A DNA stretch of 64,000 bases from Bacillota bacterium (GTDB taxonomy: Bacteria; Bacillota; Clostridia; Oscillospirales; Ruminococcaceae), in NCBI GenBank assembly GCA_029572815.1, contig JAKPUQ010000074.1:1-64000 (forward strand), given 5' to 3'. Positions 44,366-53,131 of this stretch are shown piece after piece (the stretch's first letter is position 1; each line of letters opens with the position of its first letter). Below the pieces are notes generated by a model, which saw nothing but the letters and a program-made list of their open reading frames with translations, did not search any database and was not told the DNA's origin. Made by a program: the position numbers and the translations under genes.

Positions 44366-45559
44366 ATGAAAGTCAGCGGTATTATCTGTGAGTACAATCC
44401 CTTTCATAACGGACATCTTTATCATATAAGAAAGACCCGTGAGAACGGTGCTACGCATATAGTTGCTGTCATGAGCGGAAACTTTGTCCAGCGGGGCGAC
44501 ACCGCAATTATGGACAAGCTTGAAAGAGCGCGGCTGGCAGTACGGTCGGGAGCAGATATGGTCATAGAGCTGCCCGTGCAGTACAGCCTTGCCTCTGCGG
44601 AGAATTTTGCCTCGGGAGCAGTCCATCTCCTGGACAGCCTGGGCGCTGTGGACGAGCTCTCATTCGGCAGCGAATGCGGAGATACGGAAAAGCTCAGGAA
44701 GGCTATGGAGACCGTTGACCTTGCGGCACTCACCCACGCTGACGAGATAAAGAGCATTATGGAAAAAGGCTACACCTATCCAAGAGCGTTGAATTCCGTG
44801 GTAAACGGATATGACGCCGAGGCAGCTGCCATTATCGCCGAGCCAAACAACACCCTTGCAGTTGAGTACATGAGGGCACTAAAAAGGAGCGGCTCTGCAA
44901 TGGAGCCCTTTACGGTGATGCGTGAAAAGGCAGCTCACGACGGAAGGAAAACCACCGACGGCTTTGCCAGCGCATCAATGCTCCGCGAGATGATCAAAAA
45001 CGGCGAGAGCATAGACGCCTTCACCACCGAGGACTGGGCAGCGGCGATAAAGAACGCTGTAAAAAACGGCGAGACCGCATCACTCAGCCGGCTGGAAAGG
45101 GTCATTCTCTACAAGCTGCGTACCTGCTCTGTTGAGGAGATAGGACAGATATGCGACGTGGGACAGGGACTTGAGCACAGGATATACGGTGCAAGAATGG
45201 CAGGCTCTCTTGACGAGCTTCTGTTTACGGTAAAGACAAAAAGATACACCATGGCAAGGATAAGACGTATAATGCTTTCTCTGCTTATCGGCATAACAAA
45301 GGCTGATATGGAGCTGCTCCCGCCATACGGAAGGATACTGGCCTTCAATGAGCGGGGCAGAGAGGTACTTGCAAGGGCTAAGGGCTCTGCGCGGATACCA
45401 TTCGGCTCCTCAATAGCAAAGCTCTCACAGCTGGGGGATATAGCTGAGCGCTTTGCGGAGCTTGAGATCAGAGCTTCAGACATCTATGGACTGGCACTTG
45501 ACACTGTGACATCTGCACAGAAGGATTATAGGGCGAAAATAATGATAGATATGGAGTAA
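44366..45559 (+). CDS. tmcAL: tRNA(Met) cytidine acetate ligase
   Basis: 397-residue nucleotidyltransferase of the TmcAL (former DUF795) family: GIICEYNPFHNGHLYHIRKTR with the HxGH-type site, IVAVMSGNFVQRGDTAI, DMVIELPVQYSLASAENFA, EPNNTLAVEYMRAL and RIRRIMLSLLIGI. TmcAL forms acetyl-AMP from acetate and ATP and acetylates the wobble C34 of elongator tRNA-Met (ac4C). AAGAGAAAAGAGGTAG precedes ATG 44366. It starts a run of closely packed plus-strand genes reaching the YdcF gene. Its neighbour ackA produces acetate, the substrate, though that may be chance. Confidence 0.93.
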   Translation: MKVSGIICEYNPFHNGHLYHIRKTRENGATHIVAVMSGNFVQRGDTAIMDKLERARLAVRSGADMVIELPVQYSLASAENFASGAVHLLDSLGAVDELSFGSECGDTEKLRKAMETVDLAALTHADEIKSIMEKGYTYPRALNSVVNGYDAEAAAIIAEPNNTLAVEYMRALKRSGSAMEPFTVMREKAAHDGRKTTDGFASASMLREMIKNGESIDAFTTEDWAAAIKNAVKNGETASLSRLERVILYKLRTCSVEEIGQICDVGQGLEHRIYGARMAGSLDELLFTVKTKRYTMARIRRIMLSLLIGITKADMELLPPYGRILAFNERGREVLARAKGSARIPFGSSIAKLSQLGDIAERFAELEIRASDIYGLALDTVTSAQKDYRAKIMIDME

Positions 45560-45564
45560 TGTGA

Positions 45565-46686
45565 ATGATAGCACACTTTCTTCGTAAGACAGCCGCAGCG
45601 GCTGCAGCGATGATAGCATTGACATCATGCGGAAAAATGGTGACCCTTATGGACTCTGAGGTGGCTGAGCCCAATGCTTCGGCGGCGGGAGCTTCAGCGG
45701 TAAAGGTCACAGAGACGACTGAGCCTTCTACCGAGCCTGTGACAGAACAGTTTACTCTTGACATAAAAATGCCCGAGGGATATGAGATACCAAAAAAATA
45801 TGCGATACCCGATTTCAAGACAGTGCTCCAGAAACCCGAGCTTCCAACTGGCTGCGAAGTAACGGCGCTCTGCGAGGTGCTGCAGTATCTTTGTTTCGAT
45901 ATAGACAAGGTTGCGCTCTCCGACGAGTTCATGCCCATGGACAACAACGGCATAACCACCATGAAGACCGCCTATATAGGAGACCCAAAGTCCGACGAGG
46001 GCTTCGGCTGCTTTGCTCCCGTTATCGTGCAGACAGCCGATGATTACTTTGAGTCTGTCAACTCTCCGTGCTATGCCGTTGATATAACGGGCAGCTCCAT
46101 GAACGAGATATACTACCAGGTGAGCCAGGGCAGACCCGTAGTTATATGGAGCACCATCAATCAGATAATAACCACTCCCAACCTTCGCTGGGTGACCAAT
46201 GAAGGCGAGGAGATGTGGTTCAATGACTTCCAGCACTGCGTGGCTATATACGGCTATGACCTTGAGGAGAAAGTGGTACATATAGCTGACCCTCTTGTGG
46301 GAAATGTAAAGTATGAGATATCCAAGTTTGAACAGACCTATGAGGTAATGGGCAAGCAGGCAGTGGTCATCTGCGGCGATTCAAATACTCAGGGTGACTA
46401 CAAGGCTCCTGCCGACAAGCCTCAGTCTCCCATACTTAGCCGAAACAAGGCTGAGCGAAAGAAAGCCGAGGAGGAAGAGGCACGTAAAAAGGCTGAGGAA
46501 GAGGAACGCAAAAAGGCTGAGGAAGAGCGTAAGAAGGCAGAAGAGGAAGAACGCAAGAAAGCCGAGGAAGAGGAAAAGCGGAGAGCTGCGGAGGAAGCAG
46601 CCCGGGCTCAGGAGGAGAATGAGGCTGTTGAAGAGCCTGCTCCTGCTGAGGGACAACATGATGAAGGTGAAGAGGAGCAGGGATAA
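45565..46686 (+). CDS. C39-like cysteine peptidase lipoprotein with charged coiled-coil tail
   Basis: Lipoprotein signal ends IALTSC (lipobox; Cys ~22). After a Thr/Ser/Glu linker comes a C39_2 (peptidase_C39-like) domain (~70-275) with the Cys in ELPTGCEVTALCEVLQYL (~96), His in FNDFQHCVAIYGYD and Asp in HIADPLVG. Such secreted proteins may cut or only bind peptides. The last ~85 residues are repeats of ERKKAEEE type, predicted as a highly charged single helix or coiled coil. Start ATG 45565 lies 5 bases after the tmcAL stop with a weak site (GGAGTAATGTG). It ends 1 base before the TTG start of the HAD gene. Confidence 0.82.
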   Translation: MIAHFLRKTAAAAAAMIALTSCGKMVTLMDSEVAEPNASAAGASAVKVTETTEPSTEPVTEQFTLDIKMPEGYEIPKKYAIPDFKTVLQKPELPTGCEVTALCEVLQYLCFDIDKVALSDEFMPMDNNGITTMKTAYIGDPKSDEGFGCFAPVIVQTADDYFESVNSPCYAVDITGSSMNEIYYQVSQGRPVVIWSTINQIITTPNLRWVTNEGEEMWFNDFQHCVAIYGYDLEEKVVHIADPLVGNVKYEISKFEQTYEVMGKQAVVICGDSNTQGDYKAPADKPQSPILSRNKAERKKAEEEEARKKAEEEERKKAEEERKKAEEEERKKAEEEEKRRAAEEAARAQEENEAVEEPAPAEGQHDEGEEEQG

Positions 46687-46687
46687 T

Positions 46688-47335
46688 TTGATAAAAGGCG
46701 TGATTTTTGACCTTGACGGAACACTGCTGGACTCCATGACCGTGTGGAGCAGCATTGACCGAGAATTTTTAATAGAGAACGGCATATCAGACCCGCCGCC
46801 CGAGGTCTCGGACGTTGTCAAGAAGATGACTGTGGACGAATCCTCACAGTATTTCATCGACCGTTTCGGACTTCGCTGCACCAAGGAGTACGTCATCAAG
46901 CGTATCGAGGATATGGTGCGTGAGCGCTATGAGGAGCAGATCCCGCTAAAGCCCCACGCACAGGAGGTGCTGGACTTCCTTGACCGCAGAAATGTTCCCT
47001 ACGGCATAGCCACGGCTACCTATAAGGGACTGGCGGAGGCGGCGCTGAAACGCTGCGGAGTCTACGACAGGTTCCGTTTCCTGCTGACTGACAGGGAGTA
47101 CCCTGCGGGCAAGAACTTCCCCGATATTTTCCTCGGAGGCGCTCAGCGTCTTGGCGCACAGCCTGATGAGACCCTCGTCATTGAGGACTCTCTTCACTGC
47201 ATAGAGACTGCCAAGTCCGCAGGCTTTACGGTCTGCGGTGTCTATGACCCCGTTGCCGAGGCTGACAGCAGCAGGATAAGAGAGCTCTCCGACTTCTATG
47301 TCAAGTCACTGGACGGGATAATACAAATAATTTAG
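46688..47335 (+). CDS. HAD-superfamily phosphatase / beta-phosphoglucomutase-like
   Basis: TTG 46688 is taken as start because GAGGAGCAGG (inside the previous gene) is 7 bases ahead and the HAD domain begins at once (IKGVIFDLDGTLLDSM). Other motifs: IATATYKGLAEAALKRCG, the Lys in AGKNFPDIFLGGAQRLG and VIEDSLHCIETAKSAGF. The cap is small and helical, as in subfamily IA. It hydrolyses or transfers a phosphate of a small metabolite; the substrate cannot be read from sequence. The frame upstream to 46394 is antisense-like shadow of the coiled-coil gene and not part of the protein. Confidence 0.85.
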   Translation: MIKGVIFDLDGTLLDSMTVWSSIDREFLIENGISDPPPEVSDVVKKMTVDESSQYFIDRFGLRCTKEYVIKRIEDMVRERYEEQIPLKPHAQEVLDFLDRRNVPYGIATATYKGLAEAALKRCGVYDRFRFLLTDREYPAGKNFPDIFLGGAQRLGAQPDETLVIEDSLHCIETAKSAGFTVCGVYDPVAEADSSRIRELSDFYVKSLDGIIQII

Positions 47336-47378
47336 GGCGAACGATGTTCGCCCATGCTGTTTTCAAAGGAGCATAAAG

Positions 47379-48455
47379 ATGAAAAAGGTTATGGTAGGAA
47401 TGAGCGGCGGAGTTGACAGCTCCGTAGCGGCGATGCTGCTCCGTGACAGAGGCTTTGAAGTCATGGGCGTAACGCTTAAGCTCTTTTCCGATGAGGATAT
47501 ATCCGAGGCACAGAAGGAGGGCAAGACCTGCTGTGCGCTGTCGGACGTTGAGGACGCAAGGAGCGTTGCCTACAGGCTTGGCTTTGAGCACCTCGTTTTC
47601 AACTTCAAGGACAATTTTCGCGAGCACGTCATGCAGCAGTTCGCGGACAGCTACATAAGCGGCAGGACTCCCAATCCCTGCATAGAGTGCAACCGCCATG
47701 TGAAGTTCGACAAAATGCTCAGGAGAGCACAGGAGCTGGGCTATGACTATATAGCTACGGGTCACTATGCCGTGAACGAGTACGATGAGGAGAGGGGGCG
47801 CTTTCTGCTGAAACGTCCCAAGGACCGCAGCAAGGACCAGACCTATGTACTTTACGCTCTCACTCAGGAGCAGCTCTCTCACACTCTTTTCCCCCTTGGT
47901 GAGCTGGAAAAGTCTCAGGTAAGGGAGCTTGCGGAGGCTGCGGGGCTGGTAAACTCCAATAAGCCCGACAGCCAGGATATATGCTTCGTTCCCGACGGTG
48001 ACTATGCAGGCTTCATACGCAGGTTTACGGGCTGCGATACGCCCTGCGGAAGCTTTGTTGACATGGAGGGAAAGGTTCTCGGAGAGCACAAGGGTATCAT
48101 AAACTATACCATCGGTCAGCGAAAAGGACTGGGCATAGCTCTGGGGCACCCTGCCTACGTGGTGCGCAAGGATATAGCTGCAAATACAGTCACTCTCGGA
48201 CTGGAGTCCGACCTTTACACAAAGAGTCTTATCGCTGATGATTTCAACCTTATCTCCGTTGAAAAGCTTGATGCTCCCATGCGTGTGACCGCAAAGACTC
48301 GTTACAGCCAGAGGGAGCAGCCTGCGGTTGTTTCATACCTTGGGAACGGCGAGTACATGGTGGAGTTCGACGAGCCCCAGAGAGCCGTGACCAGCGGTCA
48401 GGCGGTAGTTCTCTACGAAGGTGATATCGTCGTGGGAGGAGGAACTATAAAATGA
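47379..48455 (+). CDS. mnmA: tRNA-specific 2-thiouridylase
   Basis: 358 residues with the PP-loop VMVGMSGGVDSSVAAMLL, the first catalytic Cys in RTPNPCIECNRHVKFDKML, ATGHYAV, KDQTYVLYALTQEQL, the second Cys in PDSQDICFVPDGDYAGF and YTIGQRKGLGIALGHPAYV. It thiolates U34 of Lys, Glu and Gln tRNAs using ATP and a sulfur relay. AAAGGAGCATAAAG precedes ATG 47379. A GGGCGAAC/GTTCGCCC hairpin (47335-47353) lies in the short gap before it. Its TGA overlaps the next start (ATGA). Confidence 0.95.
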   Translation: MKKVMVGMSGGVDSSVAAMLLRDRGFEVMGVTLKLFSDEDISEAQKEGKTCCALSDVEDARSVAYRLGFEHLVFNFKDNFREHVMQQFADSYISGRTPNPCIECNRHVKFDKMLRRAQELGYDYIATGHYAVNEYDEERGRFLLKRPKDRSKDQTYVLYALTQEQLSHTLFPLGELEKSQVRELAEAAGLVNSNKPDSQDICFVPDGDYAGFIRRFTGCDTPCGSFVDMEGKVLGEHKGIINYTIGQRKGLGIALGHPAYVVRKDIAANTVTLGLESDLYTKSLIADDFNLISVEKLDAPMRVTAKTRYSQREQPAVVSYLGNGEYMVEFDEPQRAVTSGQAVVLYEGDIVVGGGTIK

Positions 48456-49456
48456 GCGGAACAGTCCTGCTTGTGGTAGATGTGCAGAAGCTTATCACCA
48501 ACGATAGGCTCTGTTTTTTTGACAGGTTCAAGGAGAACCTGCGCGGTCTCATAGCCGGGGCGAGAAAAAGCGGCACGGAGATAGTCTTTATCCGCCATGA
48601 TGACGGCGAGGGACAGCCCCTGTCCATGGGCAATGATGGCTATGATATACATGAGGACTTCGCACCCGAAGCAGGAGAGAAGGTCTTCGACAAGTCCGTG
48701 AACAGTCCCTTCCGGGATACGGGACTGACGGAATATCTCCGCTCAAAGGGCGTCAGAAGGCTTATAGTCACAGGCTTGCAGACCGAATACTGCATAGACG
48801 CCGCGGTGAAATGCGGTTTTGAGCACGGCTTTGAGATGATAGTTCCCGAATACTGCAATTCCACCGCCGACAATGAATACATGACCGCGGAGCAGACCTA
48901 CCGTTACTATAATGAGTTTATCTGGAAGAACAGATATGCACATTGCTGTGGTATTGCAGAAGCAATTGATATTATACAGAATAACAAAGATAAACCGAAA
49001 TTCTCTGAGACACATATCATCAGGAGGGCAGCGAAGGAAGATATTTCGAGAATTGCGGAGATACTTGTTTTTGCAAAACGAATGAAGTACCGCTCTGTTT
49101 TTAATGACGACGTGTATTCATTTTGCGAATTGCAGGTATTATCTGTCGCTGAAAAGTATATTGAAAACGGCTTTCTTAACAATATGTTCCTGTATGATGA
49201 CGGAATAATAAAAGGGCTTATCCGCATTGAGAAAGAAGAGATCGTTGAATTATATGTGGATCATTTCTTCCAGGGGCAGGGAGTCGGCTCAGAGCTGATA
49301 GAATATGCCAAAGAGAATTATCCGGTCAGTTTTCTATGGACAATTGAAAAGAATACTGCTGCTATACGCTTTTATGAAGCACATGGTTTTCATCTTACAG
49401 ACATTAAGAAGTTTGAAGAAGGAACTACGGAATATATTGTAAAAATGAAAAGGTAA
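48452..49456 (+). CDS. Fusion of isochorismatase-like cysteine hydrolase and GNAT acetyltransferase
   Basis: Residues 1-160 form a cysteine hydrolase: VLLVVDVQKLI with the Asp, a Lys-containing EKVFDKSVNSPF, and the Cys in GLQTEYCIDAAVKCGF (~113). Residues ~185-334 form a GNAT domain: HIIRRAAKEDISRIAEIL, VELYVDHFFQGQGVGSELIEYA and RFYEAHGFHLTD. The second part is visibly richer in A/T than the first (for example 48940-49010 and 49420-49456), which suggests that it was joined from another source. GGAGGAGGAACTATAA precedes the start, which overlaps the mnmA stop. Both activities are inferred from family; substrates unknown. Confidence 0.85.
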   Translation: MSGTVLLVVDVQKLITNDRLCFFDRFKENLRGLIAGARKSGTEIVFIRHDDGEGQPLSMGNDGYDIHEDFAPEAGEKVFDKSVNSPFRDTGLTEYLRSKGVRRLIVTGLQTEYCIDAAVKCGFEHGFEMIVPEYCNSTADNEYMTAEQTYRYYNEFIWKNRYAHCCGIAEAIDIIQNNKDKPKFSETHIIRRAAKEDISRIAEILVFAKRMKYRSVFNDDVYSFCELQVLSVAEKYIENGFLNNMFLYDDGIIKGLIRIEKEEIVELYVDHFFQGQGVGSELIEYAKENYPVSFLWTIEKNTAAIRFYEAHGFHLTDIKKFEEGTTEYIVKMKR

Positions 49457-49480
49457 TTTTTACCGAATAAAAGGAACATT

Positions 49481-50203
49481 ATGGAATACAAATACGAAAA
49501 GCTAACCGATAAAATATATGTCTGCGCCAGCAGCGATCACCGCTTTGGCACAGATGCCTTTCTGCTGGCGGACTTTTCACAGTACCGCGCCAAGGACAAG
49601 GTATGCGACCTGGGTACGGGCTGCGGTATAATCCCCTTTATCATGCAGAAGAAGCTGCCTCCGCAGGTAACTTATGCTGTGGACATACAGGAGGGCGCCA
49701 TAGAGCAGCTCCGACTGGGACTTGAAAAGAGCGAGACAACTGGTATAATTCCTGTCTGTGCGGATCTGAAAGAGCTATGGGAGGGCGCTCCTCTGGGACA
49801 GCTTGACCTTGTGACCTGCAATCCGCCCTACAAGGTGAACAATGCAGGCTTCCAGAGCGTTATCACTGCCCAGAAAATAGCCCGTCATGAGATATTATGC
49901 ACCATTGATGTCGTCTGCGCGGCTGCACAGAAGCTGCTGAAATTCGGCGGAAGGCTCTGCGTATGCAACCGTCCCGAGCGCCTGAGCGACGTTATATTTG
50001 CTATGAAGAGCCATGACATCGAGCCCAAAAGGCTCCGCTTCGTATCGAAGAACGCTGAGGAAGCTCCCTGGCTGTTCCTCATAGAGGGCAAAAAAGGTTC
50101 AAAGCCATTCATGAAGGTGGAGCCCCAGCTGTACATACGCAGCGAAAACGGCTTCTCCGAGGAGCTTCAGAAAATATACGACACAGGAAAGGAGCAGGCA
50201 TGA
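49481..50203 (+). CDS. tRNA1(Val) (adenine(37)-N6)-methyltransferase-like, TrmN6/YfiC family
   Basis: 240-residue class I methyltransferase: HRFGTDAFLLADFS, the SAM-binding VCDLGTGCGIIPFIMQ, VDIQEGAIEQLRLG, and the N6-adenine motif LVTCNPPYKVN. Family members modify A37 of tRNA-Val or related targets. Upstream AAAAGGAACATT gives a site for ATG 49481. It overlaps rsmI by 4 bases, a common Firmicutes pairing of trmN6-like and rsmI genes. Confidence 0.9.
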   Translation: MEYKYEKLTDKIYVCASSDHRFGTDAFLLADFSQYRAKDKVCDLGTGCGIIPFIMQKKLPPQVTYAVDIQEGAIEQLRLGLEKSETTGIIPVCADLKELWEGAPLGQLDLVTCNPPYKVNNAGFQSVITAQKIARHEILCTIDVVCAAAQKLLKFGGRLCVCNRPERLSDVIFAMKSHDIEPKRLRFVSKNAEEAPWLFLIEGKKGSKPFMKVEPQLYIRSENGFSEELQKIYDTGKEQA

Positions 50204-51024
50204 GCGGAACATTTTACGTTATAGGTACTCCCATAGGAAATCTTGAGGATATAACCCTGCGTCAGCTTGACACGCTGGCGGCAGTGGACTTCATCTGTGC
50301 GGAGGATACCCGTGTGACCCTGAAGCTGCTGAACCGCTTCGACATAAAAAAGCAGCTCATAAGCTTTCATGAGCACAGCTCAAAAGCCGACGCACAGCGC
50401 ATAATCGACAGGCTTCTTGCAGGGGAGAGCTGCGGCATAGTCACCGACGCAGGTATGCCCTGCATATCTGACCCGGGAGAGGTGCTGGTGAAGCTATGCG
50501 CCGAGCAGGGGATAGATATAAAGGTGGTCCCCGGTCCAAGCGCCGTAGTTTCGGCGGTTGCCGTATCGGGACTGAGCACCCGCAGATTTACATTTGAGGG
50601 CTTCCTGCCCGTACCGAAGAAGGAGAGAGCTGAGCGCCTTGAAAAGCTTCGCGGCGAGACTGCGGTAATGGTGTTCTATGAAGCTCCCCATAAGCTGAAG
50701 ACCACTCTTGCCGATCTTTGCGGGTTCTTCGGGGGCGACCGCAGGATAGCGCTATGCCGCGAGCTCACCAAGATCCATGAGGAGGTCATAAGGCTGACTC
50801 TGGCTGAGGCTGTTGAGTATTATAACCTCAATGAACCCAAGGGCGAGTTCGTTCTCGTACTTGAGGGTGCCTCTGAGGATGCAGAGGACGGTATCACCAT
50901 CGAACAGGCTATGGAGCAGGTGACGAAGCTCATAGATATGGGGGAAAAGCCCACAGAAGCCTGCAAGGCTGTGGCAAAGGAAACGGGCTTCCGCAAGAGC
51001 GAGCTCTATGCGAAGCTGCAGTGA
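50200..51024 (+). CDS. rsmI: 16S rRNA (cytidine(1402)-2'-O)-methyltransferase
   Basis: Tetrapyrrole-methylase fold with RsmI motifs: YVIGTPIGNLEDITLRQLDTL, CAEDTRVTLKLLNRF, SFHEHSSKADAQRI, VTDAGMPCISDPGEVLV, VVPGPSAVVSAVAVSGL, VFYEAPHKLKTTL. It adds the 2'-O methyl of 16S C1402. Length 274 is normal and the start overlaps the previous stop (ATGA). AAAGGAG is 6 bases upstream. No clear terminator hairpin follows. Confidence 0.95.
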   Translation: MSGTFYVIGTPIGNLEDITLRQLDTLAAVDFICAEDTRVTLKLLNRFDIKKQLISFHEHSSKADAQRIIDRLLAGESCGIVTDAGMPCISDPGEVLVKLCAEQGIDIKVVPGPSAVVSAVAVSGLSTRRFTFEGFLPVPKKERAERLEKLRGETAVMVFYEAPHKLKTTLADLCGFFGGDRRIALCRELTKIHEEVIRLTLAEAVEYYNLNEPKGEFVLVLEGASEDAEDGITIEQAMEQVTKLIDMGEKPTEACKAVAKETGFRKSELYAKLQ

Positions 51025-51116
51025 GTGAAAGGCTGTCTGTGCCATGCATTACGCAGTCTGATGCCCCTACCTTATAATATAAAAATGATAGAAAAGTGAA
51101 AATTAGTGTAAAAAGC

Positions 51117-51145
51117 TTGAAATTGTAAAGAATTTGTGATATAAT
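51117..51145 (+). promoter_or_regulatory. Sigma-A-type promoter of the PHP-phosphatase gene
   Basis: TTGAAA (51117-51122), 17 bases, TATAAT (51140-51145). The ~115-base leader contains a GCCGCAG / CTGCGGC hairpin (51231-51253) just before the ribosome site. Confidence 0.75.
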
Positions 51146-51267
51146 TATTAGCGTTATTATTACTGCCTCAGTAATTTGTGTAACCATGTTCCCCAAAAGC
51201 GCTATATCAATACAATTATAAAATATTCTGCCGCAGATACAAGACCTGCGGCGAAAGAAGGTTCTTT

Positions 51268-52104
51268 ATGATTTGCGATCTGCACTGTCACACCACGCTT
51301 TCTGACGGTTCTCTGGGCATCGAAGACGTTATTGCTCAGGCGAAGCGCATGAATATCGACTGGCTTTCGATAACCGATCACGATACGATGGCGTCCTTTT
51401 CAAGGGCTGACGTATTGGGCGATCGTGCAGGAGTAAAGATACTCCATGGCGTAGAGCTTTCAGCGTGGGATAAGGAAAGAAACAGCAAGGTTCACATACT
51501 TTGCTACGCTCCGTCAAAGCCCAACAGACTTGAGGGGCTTTGCATGAAATCCTGTGAGATAAGAAAGGAATGCTCCAGAGAGATGATCGAGAAGGTCATG
51601 GAGAAGTTCCCCATCACACAGGAGAGCATACTCAAACGCACAACGGCTTCAAAGAGCATTTTCAAACAGCATATCATGCGTGCCCTCATAGACTACGGCT
51701 ATGCGCTGGAGTTCTACGGCGACCTTGACCGCGAGCTGTTCAATCCCGAAAACGGCTCCTGCTACGTTGAGCGTGAATACCCTGACGTAAATTTTGTTAT
51801 TGACCTGATACATACCGCAAAGGGAGTTGCTGTCATGGCTCACCCCGCGCAGTACAACAATATCGAGCTTCTTGAGGAGCTGGCTAAGAAAGGAAAGATC
51901 GACGGCGTTGAGGTGGGACATTTCTCTGCCGACGAAAGCTGCCGCAAGGAGCTTTCAGCCATTGCACAGAAGTACGGTCTCATCGAGACAGGCGGTTCGG
52001 ATTTCCACGGGCTCTATAATAAGGTGCCCGCACATCTTGGCAGCGAGACTACCACAAAGGAAAATCTCGACAGGATACTCAAGCTTGCTGCAAGCATGAA
52101 ATAA
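51268..52104 (+). CDS. PHP-domain metal-dependent phosphoesterase
   Basis: 278 residues with the four PHP motifs: CDLHCHTTLSDGSLG, WLSITDHDTM, HGVELSAWD, and the C-terminal AVMAHPAQY and TGGSDFHG. Three metal ions are expected. Close relatives (RNase AM / YciV and nucleoside 3',5'-bisphosphate phosphatases) act on short RNAs or pAp. AGAAGGTTCTTT precedes ATG 51268. The YdcF gene follows 9 bases downstream. Confidence 0.9.
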   Translation: MICDLHCHTTLSDGSLGIEDVIAQAKRMNIDWLSITDHDTMASFSRADVLGDRAGVKILHGVELSAWDKERNSKVHILCYAPSKPNRLEGLCMKSCEIRKECSREMIEKVMEKFPITQESILKRTTASKSIFKQHIMRALIDYGYALEFYGDLDRELFNPENGSCYVEREYPDVNFVIDLIHTAKGVAVMAHPAQYNNIELLEELAKKGKIDGVEVGHFSADESCRKELSAIAQKYGLIETGGSDFHGLYNKVPAHLGSETTTKENLDRILKLAASMK

Positions 52105-52113
52105 GAGGTAAAA

Positions 52114-52875
52114 ATGGACACAAAGCTTATCCCGTTCATACTTTTTCTGGGACTGTTCCTGCTTTTTGCGGCACCTGTCGCCACGGGGATAATCAATCTG
52201 GGAAACGGAGCCGGAATGGCGGTATCCGCTGCAATGGCGCTGATATTCCTGTTCTGGGGAAGGTTCACGGGAGCTGTGGGAAGATGCTGGGAGAAGCCTC
52301 TGGGAAAGATAGTTCTTTCTCTTGTCGGACTGGTCGCAGCAGTCAGCATAATTCTGGCTGTGGTCATCAGCATTTTCATGATACGGGAGTCGACAGACCT
52401 GCCGAAGGACGAGAACACCACGGTGGTAGTCCTTGGCTGCAAGGTAAAGAACGGCGGTCCCAGTCTTATGCTCGGCAGGAGACTTGATGCCGCTTACGGC
52501 TATCTCTCAGAACATGAAAGTGTCTGTGCCGTTGTTTCGGGCGGACAGGGAAGCGACGAGAGTATCAGCGAGGCTCAGTGCATGAAGGATTATCTTGTGG
52601 CGAGGGGCATAGCTCCGGAGAGGATATTCATGGAGGACAAGTCGGTGAACACCGAGGAAAACCTCCGCTTCTCAAAGAAAGTCATAAATGAAAACGGGCT
52701 TCCTGAGAAGATCACTCTCGTGACAGACAATTTCCATCAGCTCCGCGCAGAGATGATAGCGGAGTCACAGGGCATTGAGGCTTGTAATATTTCGGGAAAG
52801 ACCTCATGGTACCTTCTTCCCACCTATTGGGTGAGAGAGTGGTTCGGAGTTGTCTACTATAAGCTTTTCGGATAG
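52114..52875 (+). CDS. YdcF/SanA-like (DUF218) membrane protein
   Basis: Three hydrophobic segments (IPFILFLGLFLLFAAPVATGI, MAVSAAMALIFLFWG, IVLSLVGLVAAVSIILAVVIS) precede an outer DUF218 domain with VVVLGCKVKNGGPSLMLGRR, AVVSGGQGSDE, SEAQCMKDYL, KSVNTEENLRFS and VTDNFHQLRAEMI. DUF218 proteins (YdcF, SanA, ElyC) are linked to envelope integrity and lipid-carrier metabolism; the reaction is not established. AAGAGGTAAAA lies before ATG 52114. Confidence 0.85.
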   Translation: MDTKLIPFILFLGLFLLFAAPVATGIINLGNGAGMAVSAAMALIFLFWGRFTGAVGRCWEKPLGKIVLSLVGLVAAVSIILAVVISIFMIRESTDLPKDENTTVVVLGCKVKNGGPSLMLGRRLDAAYGYLSEHESVCAVVSGGQGSDESISEAQCMKDYLVARGIAPERIFMEDKSVNTEENLRFSKKVINENGLPEKITLVTDNFHQLRAEMIAESQGIEACNISGKTSWYLLPTYWVREWFGVVYYKLFG

Positions 52876-52901
52876 GAGCTTATCAGGTAAAATGGGTCAT
52901 A

Positions 52902-53066
52902 ATGAGGATATGTGACGGAATGTATGCGGTCTCTCCGCGATTTTTCGTTTACAATAAAGTCTTTGCAAGGCGTTTCAGTACCAGAAAGCAGGCAGAGGCA
53001 TATATGATTTCATCAGGTTTTGACAAAAGGGCGTATATCACCTGTGAGCTTGAAGGTGAGACATAA
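52902..53066 (+). CDS. Possible small basic protein, 54 residues
   Basis: An open frame of 54 codons, ATG 52902 to TAA 53066: begins MRICDGMYAVSPRFFVYN, ends YITCELEGET. Codon choice looks like the neighbours and the sequence is mixed polar/aromatic, with basic residues in the middle (ARRFSTRKQAEAY). The ribosome site is weak (TGGGTC 5 bases ahead; AGG is farther). No family is recognised. Without comparison it could be chance. Confidence 0.4.
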   Translation: MRICDGMYAVSPRFFVYNKVFARRFSTRKQAEAYMISSGFDKRAYITCELEGET

Positions 53067-53131
53067 TGGGCCGGAAGTATCGGCTCCAGCTATATTATAT
53101 AGTATAAGTTATTTGTAAAGGAATGGTTATT

